From: JABCPH02 sp963524305
GTDB taxonomy: Bacteria; Fusobacteriota; Fusobacteriia; Fusobacteriales; Leptotrichiaceae
Length of the DNA: 64,000 bases
Assembly (NCBI GenBank): GCA_963524305.1
Contig: CAURGH010000006.1
Span: 28,687 to 92,686, forward strand
Direction of reading: 5' to 3'
Shown: in pieces, positions 7,843 to 17,505 of the stretch
Position numbering within the stretch: the first letter of the stretch is position 1
Layout: the number at the start of each line of letters is the position of its first letter
Program-made: the position numbers and the translations under genes
Notes under the pieces: model-generated
What the model was told of the DNA's origin: nothing
Database searches by the model: none
The model's input: only the letters and a program-made list of their open reading frames with translations

Positions 7843-9483
7843 ATGAATAAAAAATTAATTTTGTTGGGAGCCTTTTTAATTTTATTCAGTTCGTGTGCGA
7901 CAATTAAGACGCCACCTTTAGGAGTTAATTTTGAAGGACCTTTGAGAGATGCAAAAAATGTGGATTTCCATTATGATTTGACATATTTAGATAAAGATGG
8001 AAATATAAAATATGATAGAAATATTTGGCAATCTACGTATGATATTGTTGATAATGCAAAGGATTATTTGATAGTTGAGATGTTTTTATTTAATGATATT
8101 TACAATAAAAATACAGAGCTATTTCCTGAATTTGCAAAAGAGTATACTGCAAGAGTTATTAAGAAAAAAAGAGAAAATCCAAATTTAAAGATTTATGTGC
8201 TTTCAGATGAAAATAATGACTTGTATGGAGCATTTGAGCATCCATTTATTACAGCTATGAAAAATGAAGGGATAGATGTTATAACAGTTGATATTTATAA
8301 ATTAAAAGACACATTCCCTTGGTATTCGCCAATATGGAGATCGGCAATTAAGCCATTTGGAAATCCTCAAAATAAAGGTTGGGTTCCTAATTTTTATGGA
8401 CCAATGTGGCCAAAATTAACATTGAGAACATTGTTTAGGGCATTAAATGTAAAAGCAGATCATAGAAAAGTTTTTTTGAATGAAAATGAAGCAGTTATAG
8501 CGAGTGCTAATATTCATGATCCAAGTTATTTTCATGAAAACGTTGCATTATATACAGATGGAGATGTTACGAAAGATATTTTAAGTGATTTACAAATGGT
8601 AGCTAATTTTTCAAATTCTGAAATTAATGTTTCAGAGAATAATTCTACTAGTTCTCTTGATACATCCAATAAAAATATTTTAAAATCAAAGGAAAAAACA
8701 AATGGCAATACTATGGAAAGTATAAAAAAAGAGCTTGAAGAAGTAGAAGTTAAAAGAGATATACCTCTCGTAAATGAAGATCCTGAAGTGAAAAGAATTG
8801 AAGAGAAGAAAAAAAAATTAGTTGAAAAAAATACAAATTCAAATATTGGAAATAATTTAACAAATAAAGTAGATGAAAATGGAGAAGATAATTATAAAAT
8901 TCAGTATGTAACAGAAGGTGCGATAGGAAAAACTTTGGATTCTGATTTGAAGAGTTTGAAGGCTGGAGATGAAGTGTTGATGGGAATGTATTTCTTGGCG
9001 GACAAACCTGTTATTGATGAATTGATAAAAGCAGCAAATAGAGGAGTAAAAGTTAGAATAATTTTTGATAGAAGTAGAGATGCGTTTGGTATGAGTACAA
9101 ATGGATTGCCTAATAAACCTGTTTCTAAAAAATTGAAGAAAAAAACTAGAGGGAAAATAGAAGTGAAATGGTATTTTACGAATAACGAACAATATCACAC
9201 AAAAGTTATATTAATGAAGAAAACAGACGGTAATGTTATAATAACGACTGGTTCTGCAAATATGATTAGAAAAAATATAAGAGGATATATTATGGATGCG
9301 AATCTTCGAGTAGAGACAAATGAGAACTCTAAACTAACAAAAGAAATTTATACGTATTTTGATAGACTGTGGGAAAATAAAGATGGATTATTTACTATAA
9401 ATTTTGATGATGAGCCAACAACAAGTCCAAAATCTGATTTTATGTATAAATTATTAGATGCTGCTCAACTAGGTTCATTCTAA
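7843..9483 (+). CDS. Phospholipase D family lipoprotein (cardiolipin synthase-like)
   Basis: A 546-residue protein with a lipoprotein signal (LILFSSC, lipid-modified Cys about residue 18). Two PLD half-sites are present: the first around DHRKVFLNENEAVI with ASANIHD, and the second around YHTKVILMKK with TTGSANM. Both keep the H-x-K core, while the trailing aspartate of HKD is replaced, as in several cardiolipin synthase-like proteins. A low-complexity, charged linker of about 80 residues (roughly 255-340) separates the halves. It is probably an envelope-anchored phosphatidyltransferase or phosphodiesterase; the substrate is not determined. Confidence 0.8.
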   Translation: MNKKLILLGAFLILFSSCATIKTPPLGVNFEGPLRDAKNVDFHYDLTYLDKDGNIKYDRNIWQSTYDIVDNAKDYLIVEMFLFNDIYNKNTELFPEFAKEYTARVIKKKRENPNLKIYVLSDENNDLYGAFEHPFITAMKNEGIDVITVDIYKLKDTFPWYSPIWRSAIKPFGNPQNKGWVPNFYGPMWPKLTLRTLFRALNVKADHRKVFLNENEAVIASANIHDPSYFHENVALYTDGDVTKDILSDLQMVANFSNSEINVSENNSTSSLDTSNKNILKSKEKTNGNTMESIKKELEEVEVKRDIPLVNEDPEVKRIEEKKKKLVEKNTNSNIGNNLTNKVDENGEDNYKIQYVTEGAIGKTLDSDLKSLKAGDEVLMGMYFLADKPVIDELIKAANRGVKVRIIFDRSRDAFGMSTNGLPNKPVSKKLKKKTRGKIEVKWYFTNNEQYHTKVILMKKTDGNVIITTGSANMIRKNIRGYIMDANLRVETNENSKLTKEIYTYFDRLWENKDGLFTINFDDEPTTSPKSDFMYKLLDAAQLGSF

Positions 9484-9572
9484 TTATATTTAATGCTGAA
9501 AATAAGGAAAAAAATATCAAATTATGTTAAAATATTTAAAAATCGAAATTAAAAATAAATAGGTGATGAGGA

Positions 9573-10814
9573 ATGAAAAAAAAGTTAATATTATTAACAG
9601 TGATTTTAGCGATGGGTATGATGTCGGTTTCATGCTTTAAGAAAAAAGATAAGAAAGCTGACAAAAAACAAACGCAACAACAAGTTGAAAATAAAGATAT
9701 CAATACAGATATATTTAATTTAGGATCGCAGCAAGCAAATGGAGGGAATCCTGATATTAAAAATTTGACTCCTGAAGAACAAAAAAAATTGATAGACAAT
9801 CAAATTGATCCAGTAAAAGTTTCAGATGCAATCACAAAAGCTGAAGCTGGAGATAAAGAAGCAATTATGTCGTTATCACAATTATACTTCAATTTAAAAG
9901 ATAACGAAAAAGTAAAAAAATTCTTACAAATGGGAGTAGACAGAAATTATCCAGAAGCAATTTATAATTTAGCAGTAATTTTGAAACAAGAAGGGAATAC
10001 TGCGGAAGCTAATAAATTAATGGCTAGATTGCCTAAAAATGTTACTTCTGTTGCAAGAGGTGGAAGACAACAAGTACAAGTGAGACAATTGAGAATGAGA
10101 CCTGGTGCTGAAGAGTTTAACAGAGGAGTTGAATTAGTAAGAGCTAAAAAATATAGCCAAGCAAAAGCTGAATTTGAAAAAGCATATAACAAAGGAATTA
10201 AAGATGCCGATGTAAGAATTGCTATGTTAAATAAAGAAATGAAAAACTATTCAGAAGCGATAAAATGGTTGAAAAAAGCAGAGAACCGTGGAGTAAAAGG
10301 TGCAGATGTCGAAATTGGAGCAATTTTATATGATAATGGAAAACAAGAAGAATCTAGACCATATTTAATGAAATCATATAAATCAGGAAATAAAGGTCTT
10401 GCAGGTGCAATAGCAGCAACTTATCATAAAGAAAAGAATATGGCAGAAGCGTTAAAATGGTATAAAATAGCTGCAAAGAATGGGGATAAGAATGCAAAAG
10501 AAATTGTTTCTCAATTAGAAAATGGAGGAAAAGTTGCTGAAACAACTAAGAGAGGTGTAAAATCATTCTTGAATGGTGGAGAAGCTCAAAATGAAAGTTT
10601 AACAAAACAAACTCTTAAACAAATAAATAATTCTAATGATTCAAAAGATGCTAATAAAGATGAAATAAAAATTAAAGAAGTAGAAACACCAAAACATTCA
10701 GTAACAGTAAAAGAAGAAAAATCATCAACTCCTGCACAATCAAAAAATGAAACTAAAAAAGAAGTAAATGTTGATGAGTTATTGAAAAGTAAAGCCGCAG
10801 AGTATAATAAATAG
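9573..10814 (+). CDS. Sel1/TPR-repeat lipoprotein
   Basis: A 413-residue protein with a lipoprotein signal ending MSVSC. After a charged linker, residues about 80-310 contain Sel1-like helical repeats: DKEAIMSLSQLYFNLKDN, YPEAIYNLAVILKQEGN, YSEAIKWLKKAENRGVKGA, MAEALKWYKIAAKNGDKNA. The C-terminal 90 residues are lysine-rich and probably disordered. Such proteins usually scaffold envelope complexes; no partner is evident here. A terminator hairpin follows and is shared with the convergent gene. Confidence 0.8.
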   Translation: MKKKLILLTVILAMGMMSVSCFKKKDKKADKKQTQQQVENKDINTDIFNLGSQQANGGNPDIKNLTPEEQKKLIDNQIDPVKVSDAITKAEAGDKEAIMSLSQLYFNLKDNEKVKKFLQMGVDRNYPEAIYNLAVILKQEGNTAEANKLMARLPKNVTSVARGGRQQVQVRQLRMRPGAEEFNRGVELVRAKKYSQAKAEFEKAYNKGIKDADVRIAMLNKEMKNYSEAIKWLKKAENRGVKGADVEIGAILYDNGKQEESRPYLMKSYKSGNKGLAGAIAATYHKEKNMAEALKWYKIAAKNGDKNAKEIVSQLENGGKVAETTKRGVKSFLNGGEAQNESLTKQTLKQINNSNDSKDANKDEIKIKEVETPKHSVTVKEEKSSTPAQSKNETKKEVNVDELLKSKAAEYNK

Positions 10815-10830
10815 AATAAACATAAATAAA

Positions 10831-10864
10831 AAATAGGAAGTAAATTTGAACTTCCTATTTTTTT
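10831..10864. terminator. Bidirectional terminator between convergent genes
   Basis: AAATAGGAAGT pairs with ACTTCCTATTT around a short loop. A T run follows on the plus strand and an A-rich flank precedes it, so it can serve both the Sel1 lipoprotein and the convergent Wzz-like gene. Confidence 0.8.
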
Positions 10865-10894
10865 GTTTCCTAATAAATTTAATTACTAATATCA

Positions 10895-11644
10895 TTAATT
10901 TTTAGATTTTATATTTTTCCAATCTAAAGTTTTTGAAAATTCTTTTACGAAAGCAATAAAAGTACCTAAGAAAAATCCTAAAAAGACAGCTGCTACTAAA
11001 ACAATTTTCTTGTTAATAGCTGGTTTAGTAATAGAATTTATGTATTTTACAACAGGAGTATTGTCATTTTTCAAAAGTTTATAATAAGCCAATCTAGAAA
11101 CTAATGTATCACTCAAGACATCTTTAGTAGTTCTAAGATCAACATTCTTACTTAAAAAATCATATTGTTGTTGTAAAAGTTTTAATTGAGCATCAAGAAA
11201 TGTATTTTTCTTATTCAAAAGATATTTTTGAGATAATTCAACGTATTCTTGAGCAAAATGTTCACCTTCAAGTTTATTATTAGTGGAGAATTTTACTTTT
11301 ATCTTTGGGTCATCTTTTTCAGATTGTGCCACAAGATCATTAGAAATTTTTTCTAAATATTTTTCTTGGGGTAACTTTGCATAAGACAAAACTTTTGAAT
11401 GATCTTTTAAAAATAGATAAAAATCAAAAGAATTTAATGAATATTGAGAATCTTCTCCAATCTCAGTTAAGACCTTGTCATTTCCGTACAGATTTATTTC
11501 AGTTTTGTATGATTTGTTAGTAAAAGCAAATAAAGCTGCTAAAATGGTTGTTATTATTGTAACGACTATAATAAAAGCAATATTTTTATAAATAATTTTT
11601 ACTATCGTATCGAAACTTACTGATTGATGTTTATTATCTTCCAT
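10895..11644 (-). CDS. Wzz/chain-length-determinant family membrane protein
   Basis: A 249-residue protein with the Wzz topology: a short cytoplasmic N-terminus, a transmembrane segment at about residues 20-42 (IAFIIVVTIITTILAALFAF), a long periplasmic helical region rich in Gln/Leu/Lys (LDAQLKLLQQQYDFL), and a second transmembrane segment near the end (KIVLVAAVFLGFFLGTFIAF). It probably regulates length or export of a surface polysaccharide. No other polysaccharide genes are adjacent, so it is a lone gene here. Confidence 0.75.
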   Translation of the reverse strand: MEDNKHQSVSFDTIVKIIYKNIAFIIVVTIITTILAALFAFTNKSYKTEINLYGNDKVLTEIGEDSQYSLNSFDFYLFLKDHSKVLSYAKLPQEKYLEKISNDLVAQSEKDDPKIKVKFSTNNKLEGEHFAQEYVELSQKYLLNKKNTFLDAQLKLLQQQYDFLSKNVDLRTTKDVLSDTLVSRLAYYKLLKNDNTPVVKYINSITKPAINKKIVLVAAVFLGFFLGTFIAFVKEFSKTLDWKNIKSKN

Positions 11645-12011
11645 TTCAAATCCTTTCCTTTAAAATTAATTTTTTACATATTAATTTTACCAAAAAAAGT
11701 AAAATATTACAATTGAAAATTTTAAAGAAAAGAAGATTTTTTTCATAAATATTTTGAAATAAATAGAAGGCATTTCAAAAGAATAAAACAAACTTTTATA
11801 AATACATTTAAACATTATCGGACCTATAAAAAGAAAAAATTTAATAAAAACTTAAAATATCCATTTTACAAATTAAATTAATAATATACATAATAAATAT
11901 AAAATTAGATAATACAATAATTCTAAATTTCTGATAAAATTCTAAAAAAAGTATGTTATAATAACAACCTAAATAACTTTAAAATTTAAAATTTATTGGA
12001 GGTAAATATAA
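11645..12011. other. AT-rich intergenic region between divergent genes
   Basis: No ORF or stable hairpin. It contains a TATAAT at 11957-11962 that may serve the M48 gene, with no clear -35 partner, and a single copy of ATTATCGGAC (11814-11823) that also occurs as an inverted pair at 43593/43936. Confidence 0.4.
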
Positions 12012-12806
12012 ATGAAAAAATCTAAAAAATTATTGATAATTTTAGTGGGAGCATTAGTACTTTCAAGTTGTACAGTGGCACCTTTAACAGGGAGAAGACA
12101 ATTAAAATTGGTAAGTGATGAAAGTGTTGTAGATTCATCAGTTAGTCAGTATAGACAATTTATTAATGAAGCTAATAATAAAGGTTTAATCGTTAATAAT
12201 ACAACAGATGGAAGAAGATTGAAAAATATTGGAAACAGAATGGCGACTGCAGTTGAAACTTATTTAAGAGAGAATGGACTATCTAAAAAGCTTGACAGTC
12301 TTCAATGGGAGTTTAACTTGATAAAAAGCAATGAAATTAATGCATTTGCAATGCCTGGTGGAAAAATAGCTTTTTATACGGGAATTATGCCAGTGCTACA
12401 AACTGATTCTGGAATTGCGTTTGTAATGGGACACGAAATAGGTCATGTGATTGGTGGACATCATGCTGAGGGAGAAAGTGGAAGACTTGCTGCTGGAGTT
12501 GCTTCAACTATAACAGATGTGTTTACTGGTGGGAATGTTATTTCGTCAATTGTAAGTGATGGATTATCTATTGGGCTTTTAAAATTTAATAGAACTCAAG
12601 AATACGAAGCAGATAAATACGGAATGATTTTTATGGCTATGGCAGGGTATAATCCTGAAGATGCAATAAAAGCTGAGGAAAGAATGTTAGCTGCTGAAAA
12701 AGGTGGAAGACCAGTTGAAATTCTATCAACACATCCTAATACAGAAAAACGTATTGAAGCATTGAAAAAATATTTACCAGAAGCTATGAAGTATTATAAA
12801 AAATAG
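12012..12806 (+). CDS. M48 family zinc metallopeptidase lipoprotein
   Basis: A 264-residue lipoprotein (signal ending VLSSC, Cys20). The zinc-binding motif HEIGH lies at residues 141-145, and the third ligand lies in QEYEADKYGM about residue 197-199, exactly the M48 layout. The C-terminus carries THPNTEKRIEAL, frequent in LoiP/BepA/YcaL-type proteases. These proteases degrade misfolded outer-membrane proteins, so an envelope quality-control role is likely. GGAGG precedes the ATG. A dus gene follows 25 bases downstream. Confidence 0.9.
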   Translation: MKKSKKLLIILVGALVLSSCTVAPLTGRRQLKLVSDESVVDSSVSQYRQFINEANNKGLIVNNTTDGRRLKNIGNRMATAVETYLRENGLSKKLDSLQWEFNLIKSNEINAFAMPGGKIAFYTGIMPVLQTDSGIAFVMGHEIGHVIGGHHAEGESGRLAAGVASTITDVFTGGNVISSIVSDGLSIGLLKFNRTQEYEADKYGMIFMAMAGYNPEDAIKAEERMLAAEKGGRPVEILSTHPNTEKRIEALKKYLPEAMKYYKK

Positions 12807-12830
12807 AAATATAAAAATGGAGTGATAAGT

Positions 12831-13814
12831 TTGAAAAATGTTATAAGTGTTGCACCGATGGTGGATAAAACGGATAGACACTTTAGAAATTTTGTGAGAA
12901 TGATAAATAAAGATGTCCAACTTTATACAGAGATGATTACTGCACAAGCGATTATTAATGGAGATTTAGAATATTTATTGGGATTTGAAGATATTCAACA
13001 TCCGATTGTGTTGCAGATAGCGGCTACTAATCCAGAGGAAGCCTTTGAGGCTGTAAAAAGAGCAGAAGAATATGATTATGATGAAATTAATTTAAACGTG
13101 GGTTGTCCCTCTGATAGAGTTTCTGGAAATATGATGGGAGCTTATTTAATGGCATTTCCTGAATTGGTTGGAGACATTATTATTGCGATGAAAAAAGCTA
13201 CAAAGAAGCCAATTTCGATAAAGCACAGAATTGGAATTGATGGGAAAAAAGTATTACCTGATAGTTTTGAAAGGACATTAATTGATAAATATGAAGATAT
13301 GCTTAATTTCGTAAATGTAACAGAAAAAGCAGGAGTTAATAAATTTATTGTGCATTCTAGAATAGCAATTTTAGCGGGATTAGATCCAAAACAAAATCGT
13401 GAAATTCCACCATTAAGATATGAGGAAGTTTATAGGTTAAAGAAGGAAAAACCTAATTTACATATAGAAATTAATGGTGGGATAAAAACTATTGAACAAA
13501 TTGATGAACATTTGCAACATGTGGATTCGGTTATGCTTGGAAGAGAAATTTATGATAATCCAATGATTTTAACTGAATTTGGTAAATATTATGGTAATTC
13601 TATAAATATTTCTCGTAAAGAAATTATTGAAAAAATAATCGAGTATAGCAAAAAATTAGAAGAGAACGGAATTAGACCACATTTGTTTTTGATGCATACG
13701 CAAGGCTTATTTCATGGAGTTAGAGGAAGTAAATTTTGGAAGAGAGAAATAAATCATCCAAAAGCTAATTCTAAAACATTAATGAAACTTATGGAAAATA
13801 TTGAAAATATCTAA
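12831..13814 (+). CDS. dusA: tRNA-dihydrouridine synthase (DusA type)
   Basis: About 327 residues of a FMN-binding TIM barrel: SVAPMVDKTDRHFRNF at the N-terminus, the catalytic-cysteine motif NVGCPSDRVSG with a following GAYLM, and a phosphate-binding INGGIKT/LGREIYDNP region. This combination is typical of DusA, which reduces uridines in the D-loop of tRNA. GGAG at 12819-12822 supports the TTG at 12831; a GTG at 12822 overlaps the Shine-Dalgarno itself. It probably shares a transcript with the upstream metallopeptidase. Confidence 0.9.
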   Translation: MKNVISVAPMVDKTDRHFRNFVRMINKDVQLYTEMITAQAIINGDLEYLLGFEDIQHPIVLQIAATNPEEAFEAVKRAEEYDYDEINLNVGCPSDRVSGNMMGAYLMAFPELVGDIIIAMKKATKKPISIKHRIGIDGKKVLPDSFERTLIDKYEDMLNFVNVTEKAGVNKFIVHSRIAILAGLDPKQNREIPPLRYEEVYRLKKEKPNLHIEINGGIKTIEQIDEHLQHVDSVMLGREIYDNPMILTEFGKYYGNSINISRKEIIEKIIEYSKKLEENGIRPHLFLMHTQGLFHGVRGSKFWKREINHPKANSKTLMKLMENIENI

Positions 13815-14139
13815 AAATTTTAACTTTTCTTTTTTGTATTTTACAGGTATAATATATATGGAAATAATTTAATATTGTAAAGATTATAAATTAAATAGTA
13901 TTTTTCTATTATGAATATTACAACAATTTAAAAATTTCAATATTAGTGAGAATAGATATAAATAATTTTATTGGGAAATTATGATTGTTATTATTTTAGT
14001 CCTATTATGATTAATAATGGCAAAATAGTGATAATCATATTCCAGATATTTAGTTAATCTTAAAATTATATAGATTATTATAACATAAATTAATTGTATT
14101 TAATCAAAAGAAAAAAATAACTTAACAGGAGAGGTTTTC
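13815..14139. other. Intergenic region without recognisable feature
   Basis: 325 AT-rich bases between dusA and the NADH oxidase gene. I see no ORF, convincing hairpin or full consensus promoter, although the oxidase promoter must lie here. Confidence 0.4.
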
Positions 14140-15474
14140 ATGAAAGTAGTAGTAATTGGATGTACGCATGCTGGAACGGCTGCAATTAAAAATTTAAGAG
14201 CATTAAATCCTAATGCTGAAGTAACAGTTTTTGAAAGAAATGATAATATTTCATTTTTATCTTGTGGAATTGCATTATATGTAGGTGGAGTTGTTAGTGA
14301 TCCTAAAGGATTGTTTTATTCGTCACCTGAGGAATTGAAATCATTAGGTGTAAATACTAAAATGAAACATGATGTGAAAAGTGTGGATATAAAAGGGAAA
14401 AAATTAACAGTTGAGAATTTAGAAACTGGAGAAGTTTTTGATGAAACATTTGATAAATTAATTATAACATCTGGGTCATGGCCTATTATTCCTAGAAATA
14501 TTGAAGGAATTGATTTGGAAAATGTGTTGTTATGTAAAAATTATAATCATGCTAATGAGATCATTGAAAGAAGTAAATCAGTTAAAAGGGTTGTTGTTGT
14601 TGGAGCAGGATATATTGGGGTAGAATTGGTTGAGGCGTTTAGAGATAATGGTAAAGAAGTAATTTTAGTAGATGCTGAAGATAGAATTTTGAGTAAATAT
14701 TTTGATAAGGAATTTACTGATGTTGCGGAAGAATCATTTAGAGAAAAAGGAATTGTTCTTGCAACTGGAGAAAAAGTTGTTAAAATTGAAGGTACAAATG
14801 GGAAAGTATCAAAAATTATTACAGATAAAAATGATTATGAAACAGATATGGTAATTATGTGTATTGGATTTGTACCAAATACAGCTTTATTTAAAAATCA
14901 ATTGGAAATGTTGCCAAATGGTGCAATTAAAGTTGATGAATATATGAGAACGAGTGATAAAGATGTAATGGCGGCTGGAGATTGCTGTTCGGTATTTTAT
15001 AATCCTTTGAATATGGAAAGATATATTCCACTTGCGACAAATGCAGTTAGAATGGGAACTTTGGCAGGTTTGAATTTAGTTGAAAATAAGGCTAAATCAC
15101 TAGGAACTCAAGGAACTTCTGGAATTAAGATTTATGAAAATAATATGGCAGCGACTGGTATGACTGAAGCATTGGCTAGAAGTTTGGATCTTGAAATTGA
15201 AACTGTTATTGTGACTGATAATTACAGACCTGAATTTATGCCAACTTATGAAAAAGTAACTTTAAAAGTCGTTTTTGATAAATATACGAGAATTGTATTG
15301 GGTGCACAATTAACTTCAAAAGTTGATTTAACACAATCAATTAATACGTTATCAGTATGTATTCAAAATCATATGACTATTGATGATTTGGCATTTGTGG
15401 ACTTTTTCTTCCAACCACATTATAATAAACCTTGGAATTTTATTAACTTAGCTGGATTAGCAGCATTAAAATAA
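14140..15474 (+). CDS. nox: NADH oxidase, CoA-disulfide reductase family
   Basis: A 444-residue flavoprotein. It begins with a Rossmann FAD site (VVVIGCTHAGTAAI), carries the single redox cysteine at about residue 42 in FLSCGIALYVGG, a second NADH-binding GxGxxG (VVVVGAGYIGVELVEAF), and a FAD-binding AAGDC in MAAGDCCSVFYNP. The C-terminal dimer domain ends FFQPHYNKPWN. This fits water-forming NADH oxidases, which use O2 to reoxidise NADH in fermentative anaerobes. AGGAGAGG precedes the ATG. The gene stands alone and ends in a large hairpin. Confidence 0.9.
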   Translation: MKVVVIGCTHAGTAAIKNLRALNPNAEVTVFERNDNISFLSCGIALYVGGVVSDPKGLFYSSPEELKSLGVNTKMKHDVKSVDIKGKKLTVENLETGEVFDETFDKLIITSGSWPIIPRNIEGIDLENVLLCKNYNHANEIIERSKSVKRVVVVGAGYIGVELVEAFRDNGKEVILVDAEDRILSKYFDKEFTDVAEESFREKGIVLATGEKVVKIEGTNGKVSKIITDKNDYETDMVIMCIGFVPNTALFKNQLEMLPNGAIKVDEYMRTSDKDVMAAGDCCSVFYNPLNMERYIPLATNAVRMGTLAGLNLVENKAKSLGTQGTSGIKIYENNMAATGMTEALARSLDLEIETVIVTDNYRPEFMPTYEKVTLKVVFDKYTRIVLGAQLTSKVDLTQSINTLSVCIQNHMTIDDLAFVDFFFQPHYNKPWNFINLAGLAALK

Positions 15475-15500
15475 AGTTTAATTAGGTAATATTTTAAATA

Positions 15501-15582
15501 AAAAAGATATGTTTTTATGAATTTTTTGATATGGCAATTATTATTTTGCTAATTGAAACTAGATAAAGACATATCTTTTTTG
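15501..15582 (+). terminator. Long-hairpin terminator after nox
   Basis: AAAAAGATATGT (15501-15512) pairs perfectly with ACATATCTTTTT (15569-15580), followed by T. The 56-base apical region contains a second inverted repeat (CAATTA/TAATTG). This is larger than a normal intrinsic terminator. Confidence 0.6.
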
Positions 15583-15763
15583 ATACAAAAATATATTATT
15601 TTCAAATTTAAAAAAATATTTAATTTGTTTGAATTTTATGAAATTTTATAAAATTTTAGTAAATAAAAGAATATTAGTATTTACAAAAGTGGTTTGAATT
15701 TGATAAAATATATTTAAATTTATTAGTGATTAGATTGATTTATAATTGATTTAAAAGTTAAAG

Positions 15764-15808
15764 AAAGGAGAGCTGTCCTAAAAAATATTTTAGAAATACA
15801 GCAAAAGT
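15764..15808 (+). promoter_or_regulatory. Structured ribosome binding site of the FtsZ-like gene
   Basis: AAAGGAG (15764-15770) lies about 40 bases before the ATG. A hairpin fills the gap: GCTGT (15772-15776) pairs with ACAGC (15798-15802), and CTAAAA with TTTTAG inside. Folding would leave only AAAAGT between Shine-Dalgarno and ATG. An in-frame TAG at 15791 rules out an earlier start in this frame. Confidence 0.5.
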
Positions 15809-16738
15809 ATGGAAAATATTTCTAATAAAGTAAATATCAAAGCAATTGGTGTTGGTGGAATGGGAATTAATTTTGTGAATTATATTTTAGAAAATGAAGT
15901 TAACAATGTTGAATATTTAAGTATTGATACGGATGTTGAAGCACATAATGGGTGTAAGGCAGAACGAAAGATATTTTTGGATACGGGTGTAAAGAATTGC
16001 ACTTGGAATCAAGCTGAAGAAGCTGCCTTAAAATGTTATGACCAATTTGAAGAATTGCTTAAGGGAACGGATATTTTATTTATAATTTCTGGTATGGGAG
16101 GTTCTACAGGAAGTGGAATTGCACCTGCAATCGTTGAGATTGCTAAAAAAATGAAAATTTTTACAATATCAATCATTGCAAAACCATTTTACTCAGAAGG
16201 GTTTGAAAAATTGAAGATAGCGAGTATGGGTGTTGAAAAAATTAATAAAAATACAAACAGTTTGATAATAGTTCCAAATGAAAAGCTCTATAATCATATT
16301 GATAAAAAACTTTCGTTGCAAGAAGCGTATGATGAAGCTAATTTTTTGATAAAAGAAGGAATTGAAAGCATTATAAATACTGTTACAAAAGTAGGCTTTG
16401 TGAATTTAGATTTACGTGATATTAAGGTTGTTTTGGAAAATTCTAAAGATATTGTTATTCGATTAGCTGAGAGTTACGGTGAAAATGCAGAAAATACCAT
16501 TGTTGAGCAATTACTTCAAAATAATTTATTTGAAGGAGAATTAAAAGATTCAAAGAAAATACTTTTGAATATAACTGGTGGTAATGATATTTCGTTGGTT
16601 GTGATAAAAAATATTGTAAGTAATATTTTATCATATGTGAGGGATCAGAATGCTACGTTAATTTGGGGAGTTATTATTAATCCAGAGTTTGATGCTAAGA
16701 AGAATAGTTTAAAAGTAGTTTTGATGGCAAGTGTATAG
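15809..16738 (+). CDS. Divergent FtsZ-like tubulin-family protein
   Basis: A 309-residue protein with the FtsZ/tubulin fold. It has an N-terminal glycine loop IGVGGMGINFVNYI, a G-box ISGMGGSTGSGIAP (canonical FtsZ has GGGTGTG), and a T7-like synergy loop NLDLRDIK keeping N-x-D-x-x-D. It should bind GTP and perhaps polymerise. It differs from typical FtsZ in the T3/T4 region (no GANPE-like segment) and ends right after the C-terminal domain, with no linker or conserved tail peptide for FtsA/ZipA binding. It is not in a division gene cluster; TraX follows. It may be the only FtsZ or, more likely, a paralogue; this cannot be settled from the window. Confidence 0.8.
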   Translation: MENISNKVNIKAIGVGGMGINFVNYILENEVNNVEYLSIDTDVEAHNGCKAERKIFLDTGVKNCTWNQAEEAALKCYDQFEELLKGTDILFIISGMGGSTGSGIAPAIVEIAKKMKIFTISIIAKPFYSEGFEKLKIASMGVEKINKNTNSLIIVPNEKLYNHIDKKLSLQEAYDEANFLIKEGIESIINTVTKVGFVNLDLRDIKVVLENSKDIVIRLAESYGENAENTIVEQLLQNNLFEGELKDSKKILLNITGGNDISLVVIKNIVSNILSYVRDQNATLIWGVIINPEFDAKKNSLKVVLMASV

Positions 16739-16775
16739 AATTTATTTTATTTATGAATTTTAAGGAGGTATGTAT

Positions 16776-17504
16776 ATGGGAATAAGTTCAAATTTTAGAA
16801 AAGACAATAAATTTCGTAATATTAAAATTTTTTCTGGAGCTCAATTGAAGTATATTGCTTTTTTATCAATGTTAATTGATCATACAAATAAAGCTTTGAT
16901 TTATCCTATGTTAACTGGAAAAGGATTTTTAAATTTTTTAAGTGATACGTTTGATATTCTAGGTAGAATTGCTTTTCCAATTTTTATGTTTTTTCTTGTG
17001 GAAGGATTTTTTAAAACTAGAAATCGATTTAGATATCTTTTATATTTAACTGTTTTTGGAGTTATTTCCGAAATTCCATTTGATTTATGTCAATCAGCAG
17101 TTATTTTTCAGCCATATTCAAATAATGTGATGTTTACATTGGCTTTAACATTAGTTATGATTTGGATTATTGATGAATTAAGAGTACCAACAAAAATATT
17201 TTGGTATCCTATTTCGATAGTAATTGTTGCAGGGACTTGTTTGTTATCAATGATTTGGGGATTGGACTACGAATGGCACGGAATTCTGATAGGGTATTTT
17301 TTCTATATTTTTCGTAATAATCCGATATTTGCAATTATTGGAGGATATCTTTCGCTTATTAAAACACCTTGGGCTTTGTTGGGATTTGGATTGACACTTA
17401 CTTATAATGGAGAAAGAGGGAAACAGAATAAGATTTTAAATTATTCGTTTTATCCTGTACATTTATTGATTTTAGGGCTTTTAAGATTATTATTTAAGGT
17501 TTAG
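16776..17504 (+). CDS. TraX family membrane protein
   Basis: About 242 residues with seven or so hydrophobic helices. AQLKYIAFLSMLIDHTNKAL, ILGRIAFPIFMFFLVEGFF and GVISEIPFDL are TraX signatures. TraX acetylates F-pilin in conjugative plasmids, but chromosomal homologues in Firmicutes and Fusobacteria are of unknown substrate. The ATG at 16776 has AAGGAGG at ideal distance; the ATG at 16770 is too close to it. No conjugation genes are nearby. Confidence 0.85.
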   Translation: MGISSNFRKDNKFRNIKIFSGAQLKYIAFLSMLIDHTNKALIYPMLTGKGFLNFLSDTFDILGRIAFPIFMFFLVEGFFKTRNRFRYLLYLTVFGVISEIPFDLCQSAVIFQPYSNNVMFTLALTLVMIWIIDELRVPTKIFWYPISIVIVAGTCLLSMIWGLDYEWHGILIGYFFYIFRNNPIFAIIGGYLSLIKTPWALLGFGLTLTYNGERGKQNKILNYSFYPVHLLILGLLRLLFKV

Positions 17505-17505
17505 A

